Shown: piece by piece, positions 8,246 to 17,884 of the stretch
How the letters are laid out: every line of letters begins with the position of its first letter
How positions within the stretch are numbered: position 1 is the stretch's first letter
NCBI RefSeq assembly: GCF_900108405.1
Contig: NZ_FNXG01000003.1
Coordinates: 69,501-133,500 of the forward strand
Reading direction: 5' to 3'
Origin: Paracoccus alkenifer
GTDB taxonomy: Bacteria > Pseudomonadota > Alphaproteobacteria > Rhodobacterales > Rhodobacteraceae
Length of the DNA stretch: 64,000 bases
Notes under the pieces: generated by a model
What the model was told of the DNA's origin: nothing
The model's database searches: none
Seen by the model: only the letters and a program-made list of their open reading frames with translations
Translations under genes and position numbers: made by a program

Positions 8246-8818
8246 GTGTCCCACGCTGAAGACCACGCAGGAGACCACGGCGCCACCCGGAGGGACTTCC
8301 TCTATTACGCGACCGCCGGTGCCGGCGCTGTTGCGGCCGGGGCAGCCGCCTGGACCCTTGTAAACCAGATGAACCCCTCGGCCGACGTGCAGGCCCTTTC
8401 CTCGATCCAGGTGGATATCAGCGGCGTCGAAGAGGGCACGCAGCTGACCGTCAAATGGCTGGGCAAGCCGGTGTTCATCCGCCACCGCACGCAAGAGGAA
8501 ATCGACCGGGCCCGCGCCGACGACAGCGCCACGCTGATCGACCATCTTTCGCAAAACCCCAACAAGCCGGGGTCCAGCGCCGACGACGCCAACCGCACGC
8601 TGGACGACGACGGCCGCTGGCTGGTCCAGATCGGTGTCTGCACGCATCTTGGCTGCGTCCCGATCGGCAATGGCGCCGGCGATTATCAGGGCTGGTTCTG
8701 CCCCTGCCACGGCTCGCATTACGATGCCTCGGGGCGTATCCGCCGCGGTCCCGCCCCTGAAAATATGCATATTCCCGTCGCCGAGTTCCTGGACGACACC
8801 ACCATCAAGCTGGGCTGA
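8246..8818 (+). CDS. fbcF: Ubiquinol-cytochrome c reductase Rieske iron-sulfur subunit
   Basis: This is the Rieske 2Fe-2S protein of the bc1 complex, which takes the first electron from ubiquinol on the periplasmic side. The twin-arginine motif RRDFLYYAT and one membrane helix lie at residues about 15-40. The cluster-binding boxes are CTHLGC and [10 protein letters not shown] chose GTG at 8246 because GGAG lies seven bases upstream and the protein then begins MSHAEDHAG, as I remember for the Paracoccus denitrificans protein. An ATG at 8240 would leave only one base after GGAG. First gene of fbcFBC. Confidence 0.93.
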   Translation: MSHAEDHAGDHGATRRDFLYYATAGAGAVAAGAAAWTLVNQMNPSADVQALSSIQVDISGVEEGTQLTVKWLGKPVFIRHRTQEEIDRARADDSATLIDHLSQNPNKPGSSADDANRTLDDDGRWLVQIGVCTHLGCVPIGNGAGDYQGWFCPCHGSHYDASGRIRRGPAPENMHIPVAEFLDDTTIKLG

Positions 8819-8829
8819 GGAGCGCGAAG

Positions 8830-10155
8830 ATGTCTGCCGGTATTCCGACCGATCACTACGAACCCAAGACCTCAGCCGAACGCTGGATCGACCGCCGCCT
8901 GCCGATCGTGCGACTGCTCGTCGATTTCGTCACCCTTCCCACCCCCCGGAACCTGAACTGGTGGTGGATCTGGGGGATCGTGCTGACCTTCTGCCTGGTG
9001 TTGCAGATCGTCACCGGCATCGTTCTGGCGATGCATTACACCCCCCATGTCGACCTGGCCTTCGGTTCGGTCGAACATATCATGCGCAACGTGAACGGCG
9101 GGTATTTCCTGCGCTACCTGCACGCCAACGGCGCCTCGCTGTTCTTCCTGGCGGTCTATATCCACATCTTCCGCGGGCTTTACTACGGCAGCTACAAGGC
9201 CCCGCGCGAGATCACCTGGATCGTGGGGATGCTGATCTACATCGCCATGATGGCGACGGCCTTCATGGGCTATGTGCTGCCCTGGGGGCAGATGTCCTTC
9301 TGGGGCGCGACGGTGATCACCGGCCTGTTCGGTGCCATTCCCGGCGTTGGTCCGACGATCCAGACCTGGCTGCTAGGCGGCCCGGCGGTGGATAACGCCA
9401 CGCTCAACCGTTTCTTCTCGCTGCATTATCTGGTGCCGTTCGTGATCGCCGCGCTGGTCGTGGTCCATTTCTGGGCTTTCCACACCACCGGCAACAACAA
9501 CCCCACCGGCATCGAGGTGCGCCGCACCTCGAAAGAAGAAGCCCGCCGCGACACCCTGCCCTTCTGGCCCTATTTCGTCGTCAAGGATCTGGTGGGCCTG
9601 TCCATCATCCTGGTGGTGTTCTTTGCGATCATCGGCTTCATGCCCAACTACCTGGGCCACCCCGACAACTATATCGAGGCGAACCCGCTGGTCACGCCGG
9701 CGCATATCGTGCCGGAATGGTATTTCCTGCCCTTCTACGCGATCCTGCGCGCGTTTACCGCCGATGTCTGGGTGGTAATCGCGGTGAACTGGGTCACCTT
9801 CGGCATCGTGGACGCCAAGTTCTTTGGCGTGATCGCCATGTTCGGCGCGATCATCGTGATGGCGCTGGTGCCGTGGCTTGACACCTCGCGCGTGCGCTCG
9901 GGCCGCTACCGCCCGCAGTTCAAGTGGTGGTTCTGGCTGCTGGCCGTCGACTTTGTCGTCCTGACCTGGGCGGGGGCGATGCCGGCCGAGGGGATCTATC
10001 CCTATATCGCGCTTGCCGGCGCCGCCTATTGGTTCGCCTATTTCCTGGTGATCCTGCCCCTTCTCGGCGTGATCGAGCGGCCGCTGCCGATTCCGAACAC
10101 GATCGAGGAAGACTTTGACGCGCACTACGGTCGCGCCACCCACCCCGCCGAGTAA
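8830..10155 (+). CDS. fbcB: Cytochrome b of the bc1 complex
   Basis: This 441-aa integral membrane protein binds hemes bL and bH and forms the Qo and Qi sites. Visible family motifs are [18 protein letters not shown] in the first half and [14 protein letters not shown] (the PEWY loop of the Qo site) in the second. The heme His pairs fall in LAMHYTPH and [10 protein letters not shown], and in LHYLVPF and [11 protein letters not shown]. Eight membrane helices are expected. It starts 12 bases after fbcF behind GAGGAG and ends 12 bases before fbcC. Confidence 0.96.
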   Translation: MSAGIPTDHYEPKTSAERWIDRRLPIVRLLVDFVTLPTPRNLNWWWIWGIVLTFCLVLQIVTGIVLAMHYTPHVDLAFGSVEHIMRNVNGGYFLRYLHANGASLFFLAVYIHIFRGLYYGSYKAPREITWIVGMLIYIAMMATAFMGYVLPWGQMSFWGATVITGLFGAIPGVGPTIQTWLLGGPAVDNATLNRFFSLHYLVPFVIAALVVVHFWAFHTTGNNNPTGIEVRRTSKEEARRDTLPFWPYFVVKDLVGLSIILVVFFAIIGFMPNYLGHPDNYIEANPLVTPAHIVPEWYFLPFYAILRAFTADVWVVIAVNWVTFGIVDAKFFGVIAMFGAIIVMALVPWLDTSRVRSGRYRPQFKWWFWLLAVDFVVLTWAGAMPAEGIYPYIALAGAAYWFAYFLVILPLLGVIERPLPIPNTIEEDFDAHYGRATHPAE

Positions 10156-10167
10156 GGAGAGGCGCGA

Positions 10168-11673
10168 ATGTCCCTGAGAAACGTCACACTCACGGCGGTC
10201 GCGGCCCTGTCCCTCGGGATGGCGGCACACGCCCAGAGCACGACCACCGTCACGGTTCCGCTGAATCAGCCCGGCACGCAGGTGCCGGCGCCGACCGGCC
10301 CGGGAACCACCGTCACCCGCCTGCCCGACGGCTCCAGCACGGTCGAAACGACCGGCGCCGGCGCAACGCCGCAGGCCGCCGACGACAGCAGCGCGACTGC
10401 CCCGGCTGCGCAAGCCGCCGCCCCGGCAGAGGCTGCGGCCGAAACCTCGGCCCAGCCCGCGGAAGAGCCTGCCGCCGCGCCTGCTGCCGAGGTCGAGGCC
10501 CCCGCGCCCGAGACCACGGCCGCAGAGGAACCCCCGGCTGAACAGCCTGCGGCTGACGAGGCTGTGGCTGACGAGGCCCCCGCCGAAGCAGACGCGGCCG
10601 AAGAGCCGGCCGTTGCCGAAGAAGAAGCGGCCGCGGAAGAAGTAGTCGAGGAAGAACCGGCCGCAGAGGAAGCGGCCGAAGAAACCCCCGCCGAAGAGGA
10701 CGCCACCGCAGAAGAAGCGACCGAGGACGAGGCAGCCGAGGACGAGGCAGCCGAGGACGAGGCGACCGAAGACGCCGCCGCCGAGGACGCAGCGACCGAA
10801 GACGAAGCAGCGGAAGAAGCCGCCGAGGAAGAACTCGTCGAGGATGACGCCGCGGCAGACGAGGAAACCGCCGTCGAGGAAGAACCCGCCGCCGAGGACG
10901 ATCCACAGGCCGACGACGCCGCCGAGGCGACCGAGGCTGCGGAAATCGAGCAGGTCATCCGCGACGTTTCCTTCAGCTTCGAGGGGCCGTTCGGCAAATA
11001 CGACCAGCTTCAGCTTCAGCGCGGCCTGCAAGTCTATACCGAGGTCTGCGCCGGCTGCCACGGGATGAAGCTGGTGCCGCTGCGCACACTGTCCGACCCC
11101 AACGGCCCGCAGCTGCCCGAAGACCAGATGCGCGCCTATGCGGCCGAGATGTCCATCTTCGACCCGGAACTGGACGACGAGCGCCCGCGCGAGCCGACCG
11201 ACATGTTCCCCAGCGTCGATGGTGAGGGCATGGGGCCGGACCTGTCGCTGATGGCCAAGGCAAGGGCCGGTTTCCACGGCCCCTACGGCACCGGAATCAA
11301 CCAGTTCTTCAAAGGTATCGGCGGGCCCGAGTATATCTACTCGATCCTGACCGGCTACACCGGCGAAGAGACCGAGCAGGCCGGCACCACCTTCTATGAA
11401 AACACCGCCTTCCCCGGCGGCTGGATTTCGATGGCGCCGCCGCTGTCCGACGATCAGGTCGAGTTCGAGGACGGCTCGCCCACCGATCTGGACAGCATGG
11501 CACAGGACATGGCGGCGTTTCTGATGTGGACCGCCGAGCCCAAGATGATGGAGCGCAAGCAGTCCGGCCTGGTGTCGGTGCTGTTCCTGATCGTGCTGAC
11601 GGTGCTGCTGTATCTGACCAACAAGCGCCTGTGGTGGCCGATAAAGCACCGCGAAAACGGTGACGGTCGCTGA
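10168..11673 (+). CDS. fbcC: Cytochrome c1 with very long acidic Ala/Glu/Asp insert
   Basis: Cytochrome c1 passes electrons from the Rieske protein to periplasmic c-type cytochromes. A Sec signal peptide spans residues 1-22. Residues about 70-258 are a low-complexity acidic region rich in Ala-Glu-Asp, partly built from 15-bp repeats (AEDEA units near 10730-10765). The globular domain begins near residue 260, with heme site CAGCH and the distal Met region ISMAPPL. A C-terminal anchor ([13 protein letters not shown]) ends at about 488. The Paracoccus denitrificans protein is known to have an acidic insert and is about 450 aa as I recall; this one has 501. Confidence 0.95.
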   Translation: MSLRNVTLTAVAALSLGMAAHAQSTTTVTVPLNQPGTQVPAPTGPGTTVTRLPDGSSTVETTGAGATPQAADDSSATAPAAQAAAPAEAAAETSAQPAEEPAAAPAAEVEAPAPETTAAEEPPAEQPAADEAVADEAPAEADAAEEPAVAEEEAAAEEVVEEEPAAEEAAEETPAEEDATAEEATEDEAAEDEAAEDEATEDAAAEDAATEDEAAEEAAEEELVEDDAAADEETAVEEEPAAEDDPQADDAAEATEAAEIEQVIRDVSFSFEGPFGKYDQLQLQRGLQVYTEVCAGCHGMKLVPLRTLSDPNGPQLPEDQMRAYAAEMSIFDPELDDERPREPTDMFPSVDGEGMGPDLSLMAKARAGFHGPYGTGINQFFKGIGGPEYIYSILTGYTGEETEQAGTTFYENTAFPGGWISMAPPLSDDQVEFEDGSPTDLDSMAQDMAAFLMWTAEPKMMERKQSGLVSVLFLIVLTVLLYLTNKRLWWPIKHRENGDGR

Positions 11674-11700
11674 TCGCAGCCGCTTTGCCCAAACAATCAA

Positions 11701-11724
11701 GCGCGCCCCATCGGGGCGCGCTTT
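11701..11724 (+). terminator. Intrinsic terminator of the fbc operon
   Basis: A perfect 9-bp stem GCGCGCCCC-atc-GGGGCGCGC is followed by TTT and a short T-rich run. It lies 28 bases after the fbcC stop and is a textbook rho-independent terminator. Confidence 0.85.
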
Positions 11725-12136
11725 GCATTTCAGATCAGGCGACCGGCGGGGGCGCGAAAGCGTCGCAGAACATGCTGCCCCATGCCGGCCCGGTTTCTGC
11801 CGGGCGGCAGCAGTCATCGCCTGCACATGGGAACCAGCCGGCCACATGCTGGCACCGGGTCGCGCGAACCTGCCAGACCGCAACCGCCGCGGCGCCCGGT
11901 CGGGGTCCGTGCCCGGATCCTCCAACCCGGCCAGACCCCAGCCGCACCGGCCGTGCGATGCCACCGCGCCCCCCCCCGCCCGGATGCAAGGATCTGCAAC
12001 GCGGCCCCGCGCCGGCCGGTCACGGCGCCCCCGCATTCGCGACACCGCGGCAAATACTGCGCCACGCCGCGCAAGCGACCGCCACCCTGCCCGAGGACGC
12101 TTGCCCGAAGCCCCGCCGCAGCTTATCTGCCTGATC
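11725..12136. other. Non-coding gap between fbc operon and S49 peptidase gene
   Basis: About 410 bases without a convincing gene. Open frames exist in this GC-rich stretch on both strands. Their translations are Arg/Pro/Gly-rich and show no conserved pattern. No hairpin element core or recognised operator was seen. The promoter of the peptidase gene must lie near its 3' end. Confidence 0.55.
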
Positions 12137-12943
12137 ATGCGCATCCCTTTTCTGTCGCCCCGGCGGCCCGTCGTTTCCGTCATCCGCCTGCAAGGCGCCA
12201 TCGGCGCCTCGGCCCGCAGCGGCGGTATCGGCCTGTCCGATACCGCGCTGGCGCCGTTGCTCAACCGCGCCTTCAAGCGCCGCAGGCCGGCGGCGGTGGC
12301 GATTGCGCTGAACTCACCCGGTGGGGCGCCGGTGCAGACCTCGCTGATTGCCGCCCGCATCCGGCGGCTGGCCGAGCGCCACGGCGTTCCGGTCCATATG
12401 TTCGTCGAGGATGTGGCGGCCTCGGGCGGGTATTGGCTGGCGACGGCGGCGGACAAGATCTGGGTCGATCAGTCCTCGGTCATCGGCTCGGTGGGGGTGA
12501 TTTCGTCCAGCTTCGGCTTTGCGGATTTCATCGCCCGCCACGGGATCGAGCGGCGTATCCACACCGCCGGCACCGCCAAGTCGTGGCTGGACCCGTTCCG
12601 CGCCGAAAGCCCCGAAGACGTCGCCCGGCTGCACCGCCTGCTGGAGCCGATTCACGCCGCTTTCAAGGATCAGGTGCAGTCGCGCCGCGGCGCCCTGTTG
12701 CCGGGCGACCGCGACCTGTTCACCGGCGAGGTCTGGGTCGGCCAGCAGGCGGTCGATCTGGGGCTTGCCGACGGCATCGGCCATCTGGAACCCGTCATGC
12801 GCGAGCTGTTCGGCAAGGACGTGCAGTTCCTGACCTATGGGCTGCGCACCCCGTTCCTGCGCCGTTTTGGCATCTCGGCCGGGGATGTCATCGACGCCGC
12901 CGCCGAACGTGCCGCCTTTGCGCGCCTGACCCCGGGGGGCTGA
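12137..12943 (+). CDS. S49-family serine peptidase (SppA/SohB-like)
   Basis: This 268-aa protein of the SppA/SohB family would digest signal peptides or membrane-protein fragments. The catalytic Ser is expected in VEDVAASGGYWLATAADKI, and the Lys in the later segment around HTAGTAKSWLDPF. ALNSPGGAPVQTSLI and SSVIGSVGVISSSFGF are further family blocks. The predicted start is MRIPFLSPRRP; upstream in-frame sequence is not coding in character. It has one protease domain, as in SohB, and no clear N-terminal signal peptide. The next small ORF follows one base after its stop. Confidence 0.85.
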   Translation: MRIPFLSPRRPVVSVIRLQGAIGASARSGGIGLSDTALAPLLNRAFKRRRPAAVAIALNSPGGAPVQTSLIAARIRRLAERHGVPVHMFVEDVAASGGYWLATAADKIWVDQSSVIGSVGVISSSFGFADFIARHGIERRIHTAGTAKSWLDPFRAESPEDVARLHRLLEPIHAAFKDQVQSRRGALLPGDRDLFTGEVWVGQQAVDLGLADGIGHLEPVMRELFGKDVQFLTYGLRTPFLRRFGISAGDVIDAAAERAAFARLTPGG

Positions 12944-12944
12944 G

Positions 12945-13058
12945 ATGATCAAGATCGTCGTTATGTTTCTGCTGATCATGGTGGCGCTGGCCCTGGCCTT
13001 TGGCCCCGGTTTCCGCCGTGTCATCGCCCGTATCCTTGGGCTGCCCCTTGGCCGTTAG
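12945..13058 (+). CDS. 37-aa hydrophobic membrane peptide
   Basis: A short ORF starts right after the peptidase stop. It encodes a single hydrophobic helix (VVMFLLIMVALALAFGPGF) followed by a basic tail ending RILGLPLGR. Its end overlaps the likely start of the SDR gene, so it sits inside a tightly packed three-gene operon. The overlap and the membrane-protein composition support a real product. I do not recognise it, and the function is unknown. Confidence 0.55.
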   Translation: MIKIVVMFLLIMVALALAFGPGFRRVIARILGLPLGR

Positions 13059-13827
13059 GGGCACAGCGCTGGTCACCGGCGGCGCGCGCCGGCTGGGGCG
13101 GGCGATGGTGCTGGCGCTGGCCGGGCGCGGCCACGATGTCGCGATCCATTACCTCGGCTCGGAAACCGAGGCCGAGGCCACCGCCGCCGAGGCCCGCGCC
13201 CTTGGCGTCGCCGCCCGCATCTTTCGCGCCGACCTGCTGGACGAGGCTGCAACCTATGCGCTGATCCCCGCCGTCGCCGCGGCGATGGGGCCGCTGACGG
13301 TGCTGGTCAACAACGCCTCGATCTTTGAATACGACAATATCGCCACCGCCACCCGCGACAGCTGGGACCGGCATGTCGGCTCGAACCTGCGCGCCCCGTT
13401 CATCCTGACGCAGGAATTCGCCCGGCAGCTGCCCCCCTTGCCCCATTCGGACCCCGAGCCGCTGGCCCATGGGCTGATCGTCAACCTGATCGACCAGCGG
13501 GTGCTGAAACCCACGCCCGAGTTCATCACCTATTCGCTGGCCAAGGCCGGGCTGTGGGCGCTGACCCGGACCTCGGCACAAGCGCTGGCGCCGCAAATCC
13601 GGGTCAACGCCATCGGCCCCGGCCCCACCATGCAGGGCGCCCGGCAAAGCGCTGAACATTTCGCCCGCCAGCGCGCCGCCACCATCCTGCAACGCGGCGC
13701 CGATGCGGATGACATCGCGCGCGCGCTGCTGTATCTTCTGGATGCGCGGGCGGTGACGGGTCAGTTGATCTGCGTCGACGGTGGCCAGCATCTGGCCTGG
13801 CGCACCCCCGACATCATCGGCGACTAG
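13048..13827 (+). CDS. Short-chain dehydrogenase/reductase (pteridine-reductase-like)
   Basis: This 259-aa Rossmann-fold oxidoreductase has the coenzyme motif TGGARRLG at the N-terminus, NNAS in the central strand and the catalytic YSLAK. The TGGARRLGR form with a basic residue and the closing DGGQHLAW resemble FolM/pteridine reductase-like SDRs that use NADPH. I favour the TTG at 13048, giving MAVRGTALVTGG, a normal SDR N-terminus; GTG at 13018 is possible. The start lies inside the end of the 37-aa ORF. The substrate is not known. Confidence 0.8.
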   Translation: MAVRGTALVTGGARRLGRAMVLALAGRGHDVAIHYLGSETEAEATAAEARALGVAARIFRADLLDEAATYALIPAVAAAMGPLTVLVNNASIFEYDNIATATRDSWDRHVGSNLRAPFILTQEFARQLPPLPHSDPEPLAHGLIVNLIDQRVLKPTPEFITYSLAKAGLWALTRTSAQALAPQIRVNAIGPGPTMQGARQSAEHFARQRAATILQRGADADDIARALLYLLDARAVTGQLICVDGGQHLAWRTPDIIGD

Positions 13828-13992
13828 GCACGTCCGGCGATAACGCCGCGGCACTTTGTCCACCATCGCCCCCGCGCCCGGGCGATTGTCACGAAACCTT
13901 CAAGGGAATCATCCGCTTGCGGCAGATAGAAAGAAAAATCATAGAAAACAGCCCGTTGCGTGACTGCCTCTTTTTTAGGCAAATCGGGGAAA

Positions 13993-14010
13993 GATCAGGA
14001 ATCCCTGATC
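13993..14010. promoter_or_regulatory. Inverted repeat upstream of uvrC
   Basis: GATCAGG-aatc-CCTGATC is a perfect 7-bp inverted repeat with a 4-base spacer, in an AT-richer stretch about 120 bases before uvrC. It could be an operator. No T-run follows, so it does not look like a terminator. Confidence 0.4.
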
Positions 14011-14043
14011 CGAGCGCCATGGTTCCGCAGCCGTTCCACAGAG

Positions 14044-14052
14044 TTATCCACA
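14044..14052 (+). promoter_or_regulatory. Perfect DnaA box (TTATCCACA) upstream of uvrC
   Basis: TTATCCACA matches the strongest bacterial DnaA binding consensus exactly. A partial match, TTCCACA, lies just upstream (14034-14040). Only one perfect box is present, so this is not an origin. It may couple uvrC expression to DnaA or titrate DnaA. Confidence 0.45.
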
Positions 14053-14126
14053 GATTCCGTGGACTCATATCTGCTTGCATCCCACCCCGTCTTGCGGGCT
14101 GAAAACGGAATCACTTTGTTAACGCA

Positions 14127-16010
14127 ATGGACGACACCGCCCCCCCTGCCGAACGCCCTGCCCCGCCCCTGTCCGGCCATCGGCTGATCGCGGATTACTG
14201 CCGCCGGCTCGATTCCAGCCCCGGCGTCTATCGGATGCTGGATGCGGGCGGTGCGGTGCTTTACGTCGGCAAGGCGCGCAACCTGCGGGCGAGGGTGTCG
14301 AACTATGCCCGGCCCTCGGGTCATTCGGTGCGGATCGCGCGGATGATCCGTGAAACCGCCAGCATGATGTTTCTCAGCACCCGCACCGAGACCGAGGCGC
14401 TGCTGCTGGAACAGAACCTCATCAAGCAGCTCAAGCCGCGCTACAACGTGCTGCTGCGCGACGACAAGTCGTTCCCGAACATCCTGGTCACCCGCAACCA
14501 TCCGTTTCCGCAGATCAAGAAACACCGCGGCGCGAAATCGGAAAAGGGCGAATATTACGGCCCATTTGCCAGCGCCGGCGCGGTGAACCGGACGCTGAAC
14601 CAGTTGCAGCGGGTGTTCCTGCTGCGGTCCTGCACGGATTCGACCTTTGCCTCGCGCACCCGGCCTTGCCTGCTTTACCAGATCAAGCGGTGCAGCGCGC
14701 CCTGCGTCGGGCGCATCTCGGAAACCGATTATGCCGGGCTGGTCGCGGATGCCGAGCGGTTCCTGCAAGGGCGCTCGACCGCGGTGCAGGCCCGGCTGGC
14801 GGCGGACATGGCCGATGCGTCCGAGGCGATGGAATACGAACGCGCCGCGGCGCTGCGCGACCGGATCAAGGCGCTGACCGCGGTGCAGTCGGTGCAGGCG
14901 ATCAACCCCAAGGGCGTCCCCGAGGCCGACGTGGTCGCCCTGCATCTGGACGCGGGGCAGGCCTGCGTTCAGGTGTTTTTTATCCGCGGCAATCAAAGCT
15001 GGGGGAACCGCGATTTCTATCCGCGCACCGGCGGCGCGGATTCGCCGGCCGAGATCATGCAGGCGTTTCTGGCGCAGTTCTACGCCGACAAGCTGCCGCC
15101 GCGGCTGATCCTGCTAAGCGACGGGGTCGAGGATGCGGATCTGATGGCGCGGCTGCTGTCGGATCGCGCCGGGCGGCGGGTGGTGCTGGGGGTGCCGCAG
15201 CGCGGGGAAAAGGCGGATCTGGTGGCCAATGCGCTGCGCAACGCCCGCGAAAGCCTGGCCCGCCGGCTGGCCGAAAGCGCGACCCAGCGCCGGCTGTTGG
15301 AAGGTCTGGCCGAGGCGTTCGAGCTGCCGGTGGTGCCGCGCCGGATCGAGGTTTACGATAACAGCCACATCCAGGGCGCGGCCCCGGTCGGCGGCATGAT
15401 CGTCGCCGGCCCCGAGGGCTGGGTCAAAAACCAGTATCGCAAGTTCAACATCAAGGGCACCGAGATCACCCCCGGCGACGATTTCGGCATGATGCGCGAG
15501 GTTCTGACCCGGCGGTTTTCCCGGCTGCTCAAGGACGACCCCGACCGCGCGTCCGAAGCATGGCCCGACCTGCTGCTGATCGACGGCGGCGCCGGGCAGG
15601 TGTCGGCGGTAGCGGGGATTCTGGCGGAACTGGGGGTCGAGGACATCCCCCTGATCGGCGTCGCCAAGGGCCAGGACCGCGACCACGGCAAAGAGGTGTT
15701 TCACCGCGTGGGGATGCGCCCCAAGGCCTTGGCGATGAACGACCCGGTGCTGTATTTTACCCAGCGCCTGCGGGACGAGGCCCACCGCTGGGCCATCGGC
15801 ACCCACCGCGCCCGGCGCACGAAACAGGCGCTGGCGAACCCGCTGGACGAAATCCCCGGCGTCGGCCCCGCCCGCAAACGCGCGCTGCTGGCGCATTTCG
15901 GCAGCGCCAAGGCGGTGTCGAACGCGGGTCTGGCCGATCTGCACGCGGTCGAGGGGATTTCAGTCGCGCTGGCCCGCACCATCCACGACCATTTCCACCC
16001 CGAGGGGTGA
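14127..16010 (+). CDS. uvrC: Excinuclease ABC subunit C
   Basis: UvrC makes both incisions in nucleotide excision repair with UvrA and UvrB. The N-terminal GIY-YIG nuclease is visible as [26 protein letters not shown]. The UvrB-binding UVR segment falls at [16 protein letters not shown]. The RNase H-like C-terminal nuclease has [17 protein letters not shown] and [11 protein letters not shown] helix-hairpin-helix pair ([25 protein letters not shown]) closes the 627-aa protein. It converges with the MORN gene, whose stop lies 28 bases away. Confidence 0.96.
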   Translation: MDDTAPPAERPAPPLSGHRLIADYCRRLDSSPGVYRMLDAGGAVLYVGKARNLRARVSNYARPSGHSVRIARMIRETASMMFLSTRTETEALLLEQNLIKQLKPRYNVLLRDDKSFPNILVTRNHPFPQIKKHRGAKSEKGEYYGPFASAGAVNRTLNQLQRVFLLRSCTDSTFASRTRPCLLYQIKRCSAPCVGRISETDYAGLVADAERFLQGRSTAVQARLAADMADASEAMEYERAAALRDRIKALTAVQSVQAINPKGVPEADVVALHLDAGQACVQVFFIRGNQSWGNRDFYPRTGGADSPAEIMQAFLAQFYADKLPPRLILLSDGVEDADLMARLLSDRAGRRVVLGVPQRGEKADLVANALRNARESLARRLAESATQRRLLEGLAEAFELPVVPRRIEVYDNSHIQGAAPVGGMIVAGPEGWVKNQYRKFNIKGTEITPGDDFGMMREVLTRRFSRLLKDDPDRASEAWPDLLLIDGGAGQVSAVAGILAELGVEDIPLIGVAKGQDRDHGKEVFHRVGMRPKALAMNDPVLYFTQRLRDEAHRWAIGTHRARRTKQALANPLDEIPGVGPARKRALLAHFGSAKAVSNAGLADLHAVEGISVALARTIHDHFHPEG

Positions 16011-16038
16011 GGCCGCGCGCCCAAAGCGCGGCGGCGCA

Positions 16039-17646
16039 TCATTCGCCGGCAGGCACCTCGGCCGCGCCCTCATCCTCGACGGGCAGACTATCCCCCGCGT
16101 CATCAGCAGGCGCCTCGTCCGCGCCCCCGTCATCCGCAGGCTGCGCAGCCTCGTCCGTTTCGGCGGTAACCTCTGCACCTGCCGAACCACCCGCAGCCTC
16201 TGGCTCGGCAGGCAGAACGCTGCCAGTCGCCGCGCCGTTCGAGCCATCCGCATCCTCGGCCAGCTTGTCGTCGCGCCATTCGCCCTCGGTCACGCGGCCG
16301 CTGGCATAGCGCATGACACCGGCGCCCTGCCGCTTGCCGGCGACAAAGCTGCCCTCATAGATGTCGCCGTTGGCATAGTTGGCCATGCCCTCGCCGTCGA
16401 TCTCGCCGGCCTTCCAGCCGCCTTCATAGCGGAAACCGTCGGGGGTCATCAGCACGCCCTGGCCGTCGCGCAGGCCATTGGCGAAACCGCCGCGATAGGT
16501 GGTGCCGTCGGTATAGGTGGCAGCGCCCTCGCCGTGGCGCTGCCCGTCGGCCCACGCACCCGTGTAGACATAACCGTCCGGGTGGGACATCGTGCCCAGC
16601 CCGTGGTTGCGCGCGTCCTTGAAGCCGCCCTCATAGGACAGGCCGTTGGCATAGGTGGCGCGGCCCTGCCCCTCGATCACGCCGGCCACCCAGTCGCCGT
16701 CATAACCCGAGCCATCGGGATAGGTGATGCGGCCACGCCCGTCGGGCTGGTCGGCCCGCAGCCTGCCTTCGTAGACCGAGCCGTCGGGATACTGGATGCG
16801 TCCCTCGCCCTCCATCCGGTCGTCGACCCAGTCGCCCTCGTAGCGATAGCCGTCCTGACCGGCGAACACGCCCTGCCCGTGGCGCTTGTCGGCGCGAAAG
16901 CCCCCCTCATAGACATCGCCGTTGACATAGGTGGCGCGGCCCTGCCCTTCGCGCCGGTTGGCGACCATGGTGCCTTCGTAGATGTCGCCCGAGGGCTGCA
17001 CCAGCCGCCCCGGCCCCGACATCTGGCCGCTGGCCCAGACGCCCTCATAGACCAGCCCGTCGGGCATGGTCAGCTTGCCCTGCCCCGCGCGCATCTCGGC
17101 CAGCATCCCGCCTTCGTAGACCGAGCCGTCGGGATAGGTGATGCGGCCCTGCCCCTCGCGCGCGCCCTGCACCCAGTCGCCGTCATAGCGATAGCCGTTG
17201 GGCTGGGTCAGCACCCCCTTGCCGTGGTGCAGCGCCTTGTCGAACCCTCCCTCATAGACCGAGCCGTTGGCATAGGTGGCCCGGCCCTGGCCGGTGATTT
17301 CACCCTCGACCCAGTCGCCTTCAAAGCTGCCGCCATCTGCATAGGTAATACGCCCCTTGCCATGCGGCTTGCCGCCCTGGAACTGCCCCTCATAGACCGA
17401 GCCGTTGGGATAGACCGCCCGCCCCTGGCCGCGGATCTCGCCATCCACCCAGTCGCCCTCGTAGCGATAGCCCGAGGGCAGGCTGTAGCTGCCGCGCCCG
17501 TGCTGGCGGCCATTGCGGAACGTGCCCTCATAGACGCCGCCGTCGTCATACTGCTTGGTGACGACCGCTGCCTGCGCCTGGGTGGGCGCGGGGCTGTGGA
17601 ATAGCGCCAGACCGGCCAACGCCGCGGCAAGGACTGCGGGTTTCAT
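16039..17646 (-). CDS. Secreted MORN-repeat protein with 19 repeats
   Basis: A signal peptide (residues about 1-25, MKPAVLAAALAGLALFHSP) is followed by 19 back-to-back 23-residue MORN units of the form Y-x-x-G-x-x-YEG-x-(W/F)-x-x-G-x-x-x-G-x-G. A tail of about 75 residues is rich in Ala, Asp and Glu. MORN repeats form a long beta-sheet and in other proteins bind lipids or serve as scaffolds. At the DNA level the units give a degenerate 69-bp period. No enzyme domain is attached. The predicted location is periplasm or outer surface; the role is unknown. Confidence 0.85.
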   Translation of the reverse strand: MKPAVLAAALAGLALFHSPAPTQAQAAVVTKQYDDGGVYEGTFRNGRQHGRGSYSLPSGYRYEGDWVDGEIRGQGRAVYPNGSVYEGQFQGGKPHGKGRITYADGGSFEGDWVEGEITGQGRATYANGSVYEGGFDKALHHGKGVLTQPNGYRYDGDWVQGAREGQGRITYPDGSVYEGGMLAEMRAGQGKLTMPDGLVYEGVWASGQMSGPGRLVQPSGDIYEGTMVANRREGQGRATYVNGDVYEGGFRADKRHGQGVFAGQDGYRYEGDWVDDRMEGEGRIQYPDGSVYEGRLRADQPDGRGRITYPDGSGYDGDWVAGVIEGQGRATYANGLSYEGGFKDARNHGLGTMSHPDGYVYTGAWADGQRHGEGAATYTDGTTYRGGFANGLRDGQGVLMTPDGFRYEGGWKAGEIDGEGMANYANGDIYEGSFVAGKRQGAGVMRYASGRVTEGEWRDDKLAEDADGSNGAATGSVLPAEPEAAGGSAGAEVTAETDEAAQPADDGGADEAPADDAGDSLPVEDEGAAEVPAGE

Positions 17647-17756
17647 CGCCAGAGCCTTTCGAGCCTGTAGGTGGGGGCGGGCACGCCCGCTGCTGTGGCT
17701 GGTTTAGCGCAGCCACAGCCCAGCGCAAAGCCCAAGACTGCCGCCGCCCTGCCCCG

Positions 17757-17808
17757 CTTCTTTCTTGCAGAAATATCCTCCGGGGGTGCGGGGGTGGAAA
17801 ACCCCCGC
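17757..17808 (-). repeat. Dispersed element, copy 3 (upstream of the MORN gene)
   Basis: Read on the minus strand this is the hairpin GCGGGGGT-tttcc-ACCCCCGC, then CCCCCGGAGGATATTT, then a CTGCAAGAAAGAAG arm. It lies between the divergent MORN and nadE genes and points towards the MORN start. The loop reads GGAAA on the plus strand, as in the copies at 29243 and 53772. Confidence 0.7.
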
Positions 17809-17884
17809 CTGCGACCGTGTCGCCACCCTTTCCCTTGCCCCCCGCAGACCCTATCTTTCGACAGCCCTGAACGGAGCCCCTGCC

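Noticed and set aside
11685..12134. Open frame of about 150 codons in the gap after fbcC
   Set aside because: The translation is Arg/Pro/Ser-rich without conserved blocks, has no ribosome-binding site, and begins inside the terminator region.
9373..12456. Very long minus-strand open frame opposite fbcB and fbcC
   Set aside because: It is a by-product of high GC content and the antisense of the acidic repeats. The cytochrome genes on the plus strand are unambiguous.
14034..14052. Possible chromosome replication origin
   Set aside because: Only one perfect DnaA box is present, without a box cluster or origin-type neighbours such as dnaA, dnaN, parAB or hemE.
16013..16031. Hairpin CCGCGC...GCGCGG between uvrC and the MORN gene
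   Set aside because: A 6-bp stem without a T-run in GC-rich sequence is expected by chance; termination here cannot be supported.
16039..17600. CRISPR-like regular repetition
   Set aside because: The 69-bp period encodes protein repeats with no spacers, and no cas genes are present.
16534..17604. Long open frame opposite the MORN-repeat gene
   Set aside because: It is the periodic antisense of 69-bp repeats in GC-rich DNA. Its translation repeats with the same period and lacks any family pattern, whereas the minus strand encodes clear MORN units with a signal peptide.
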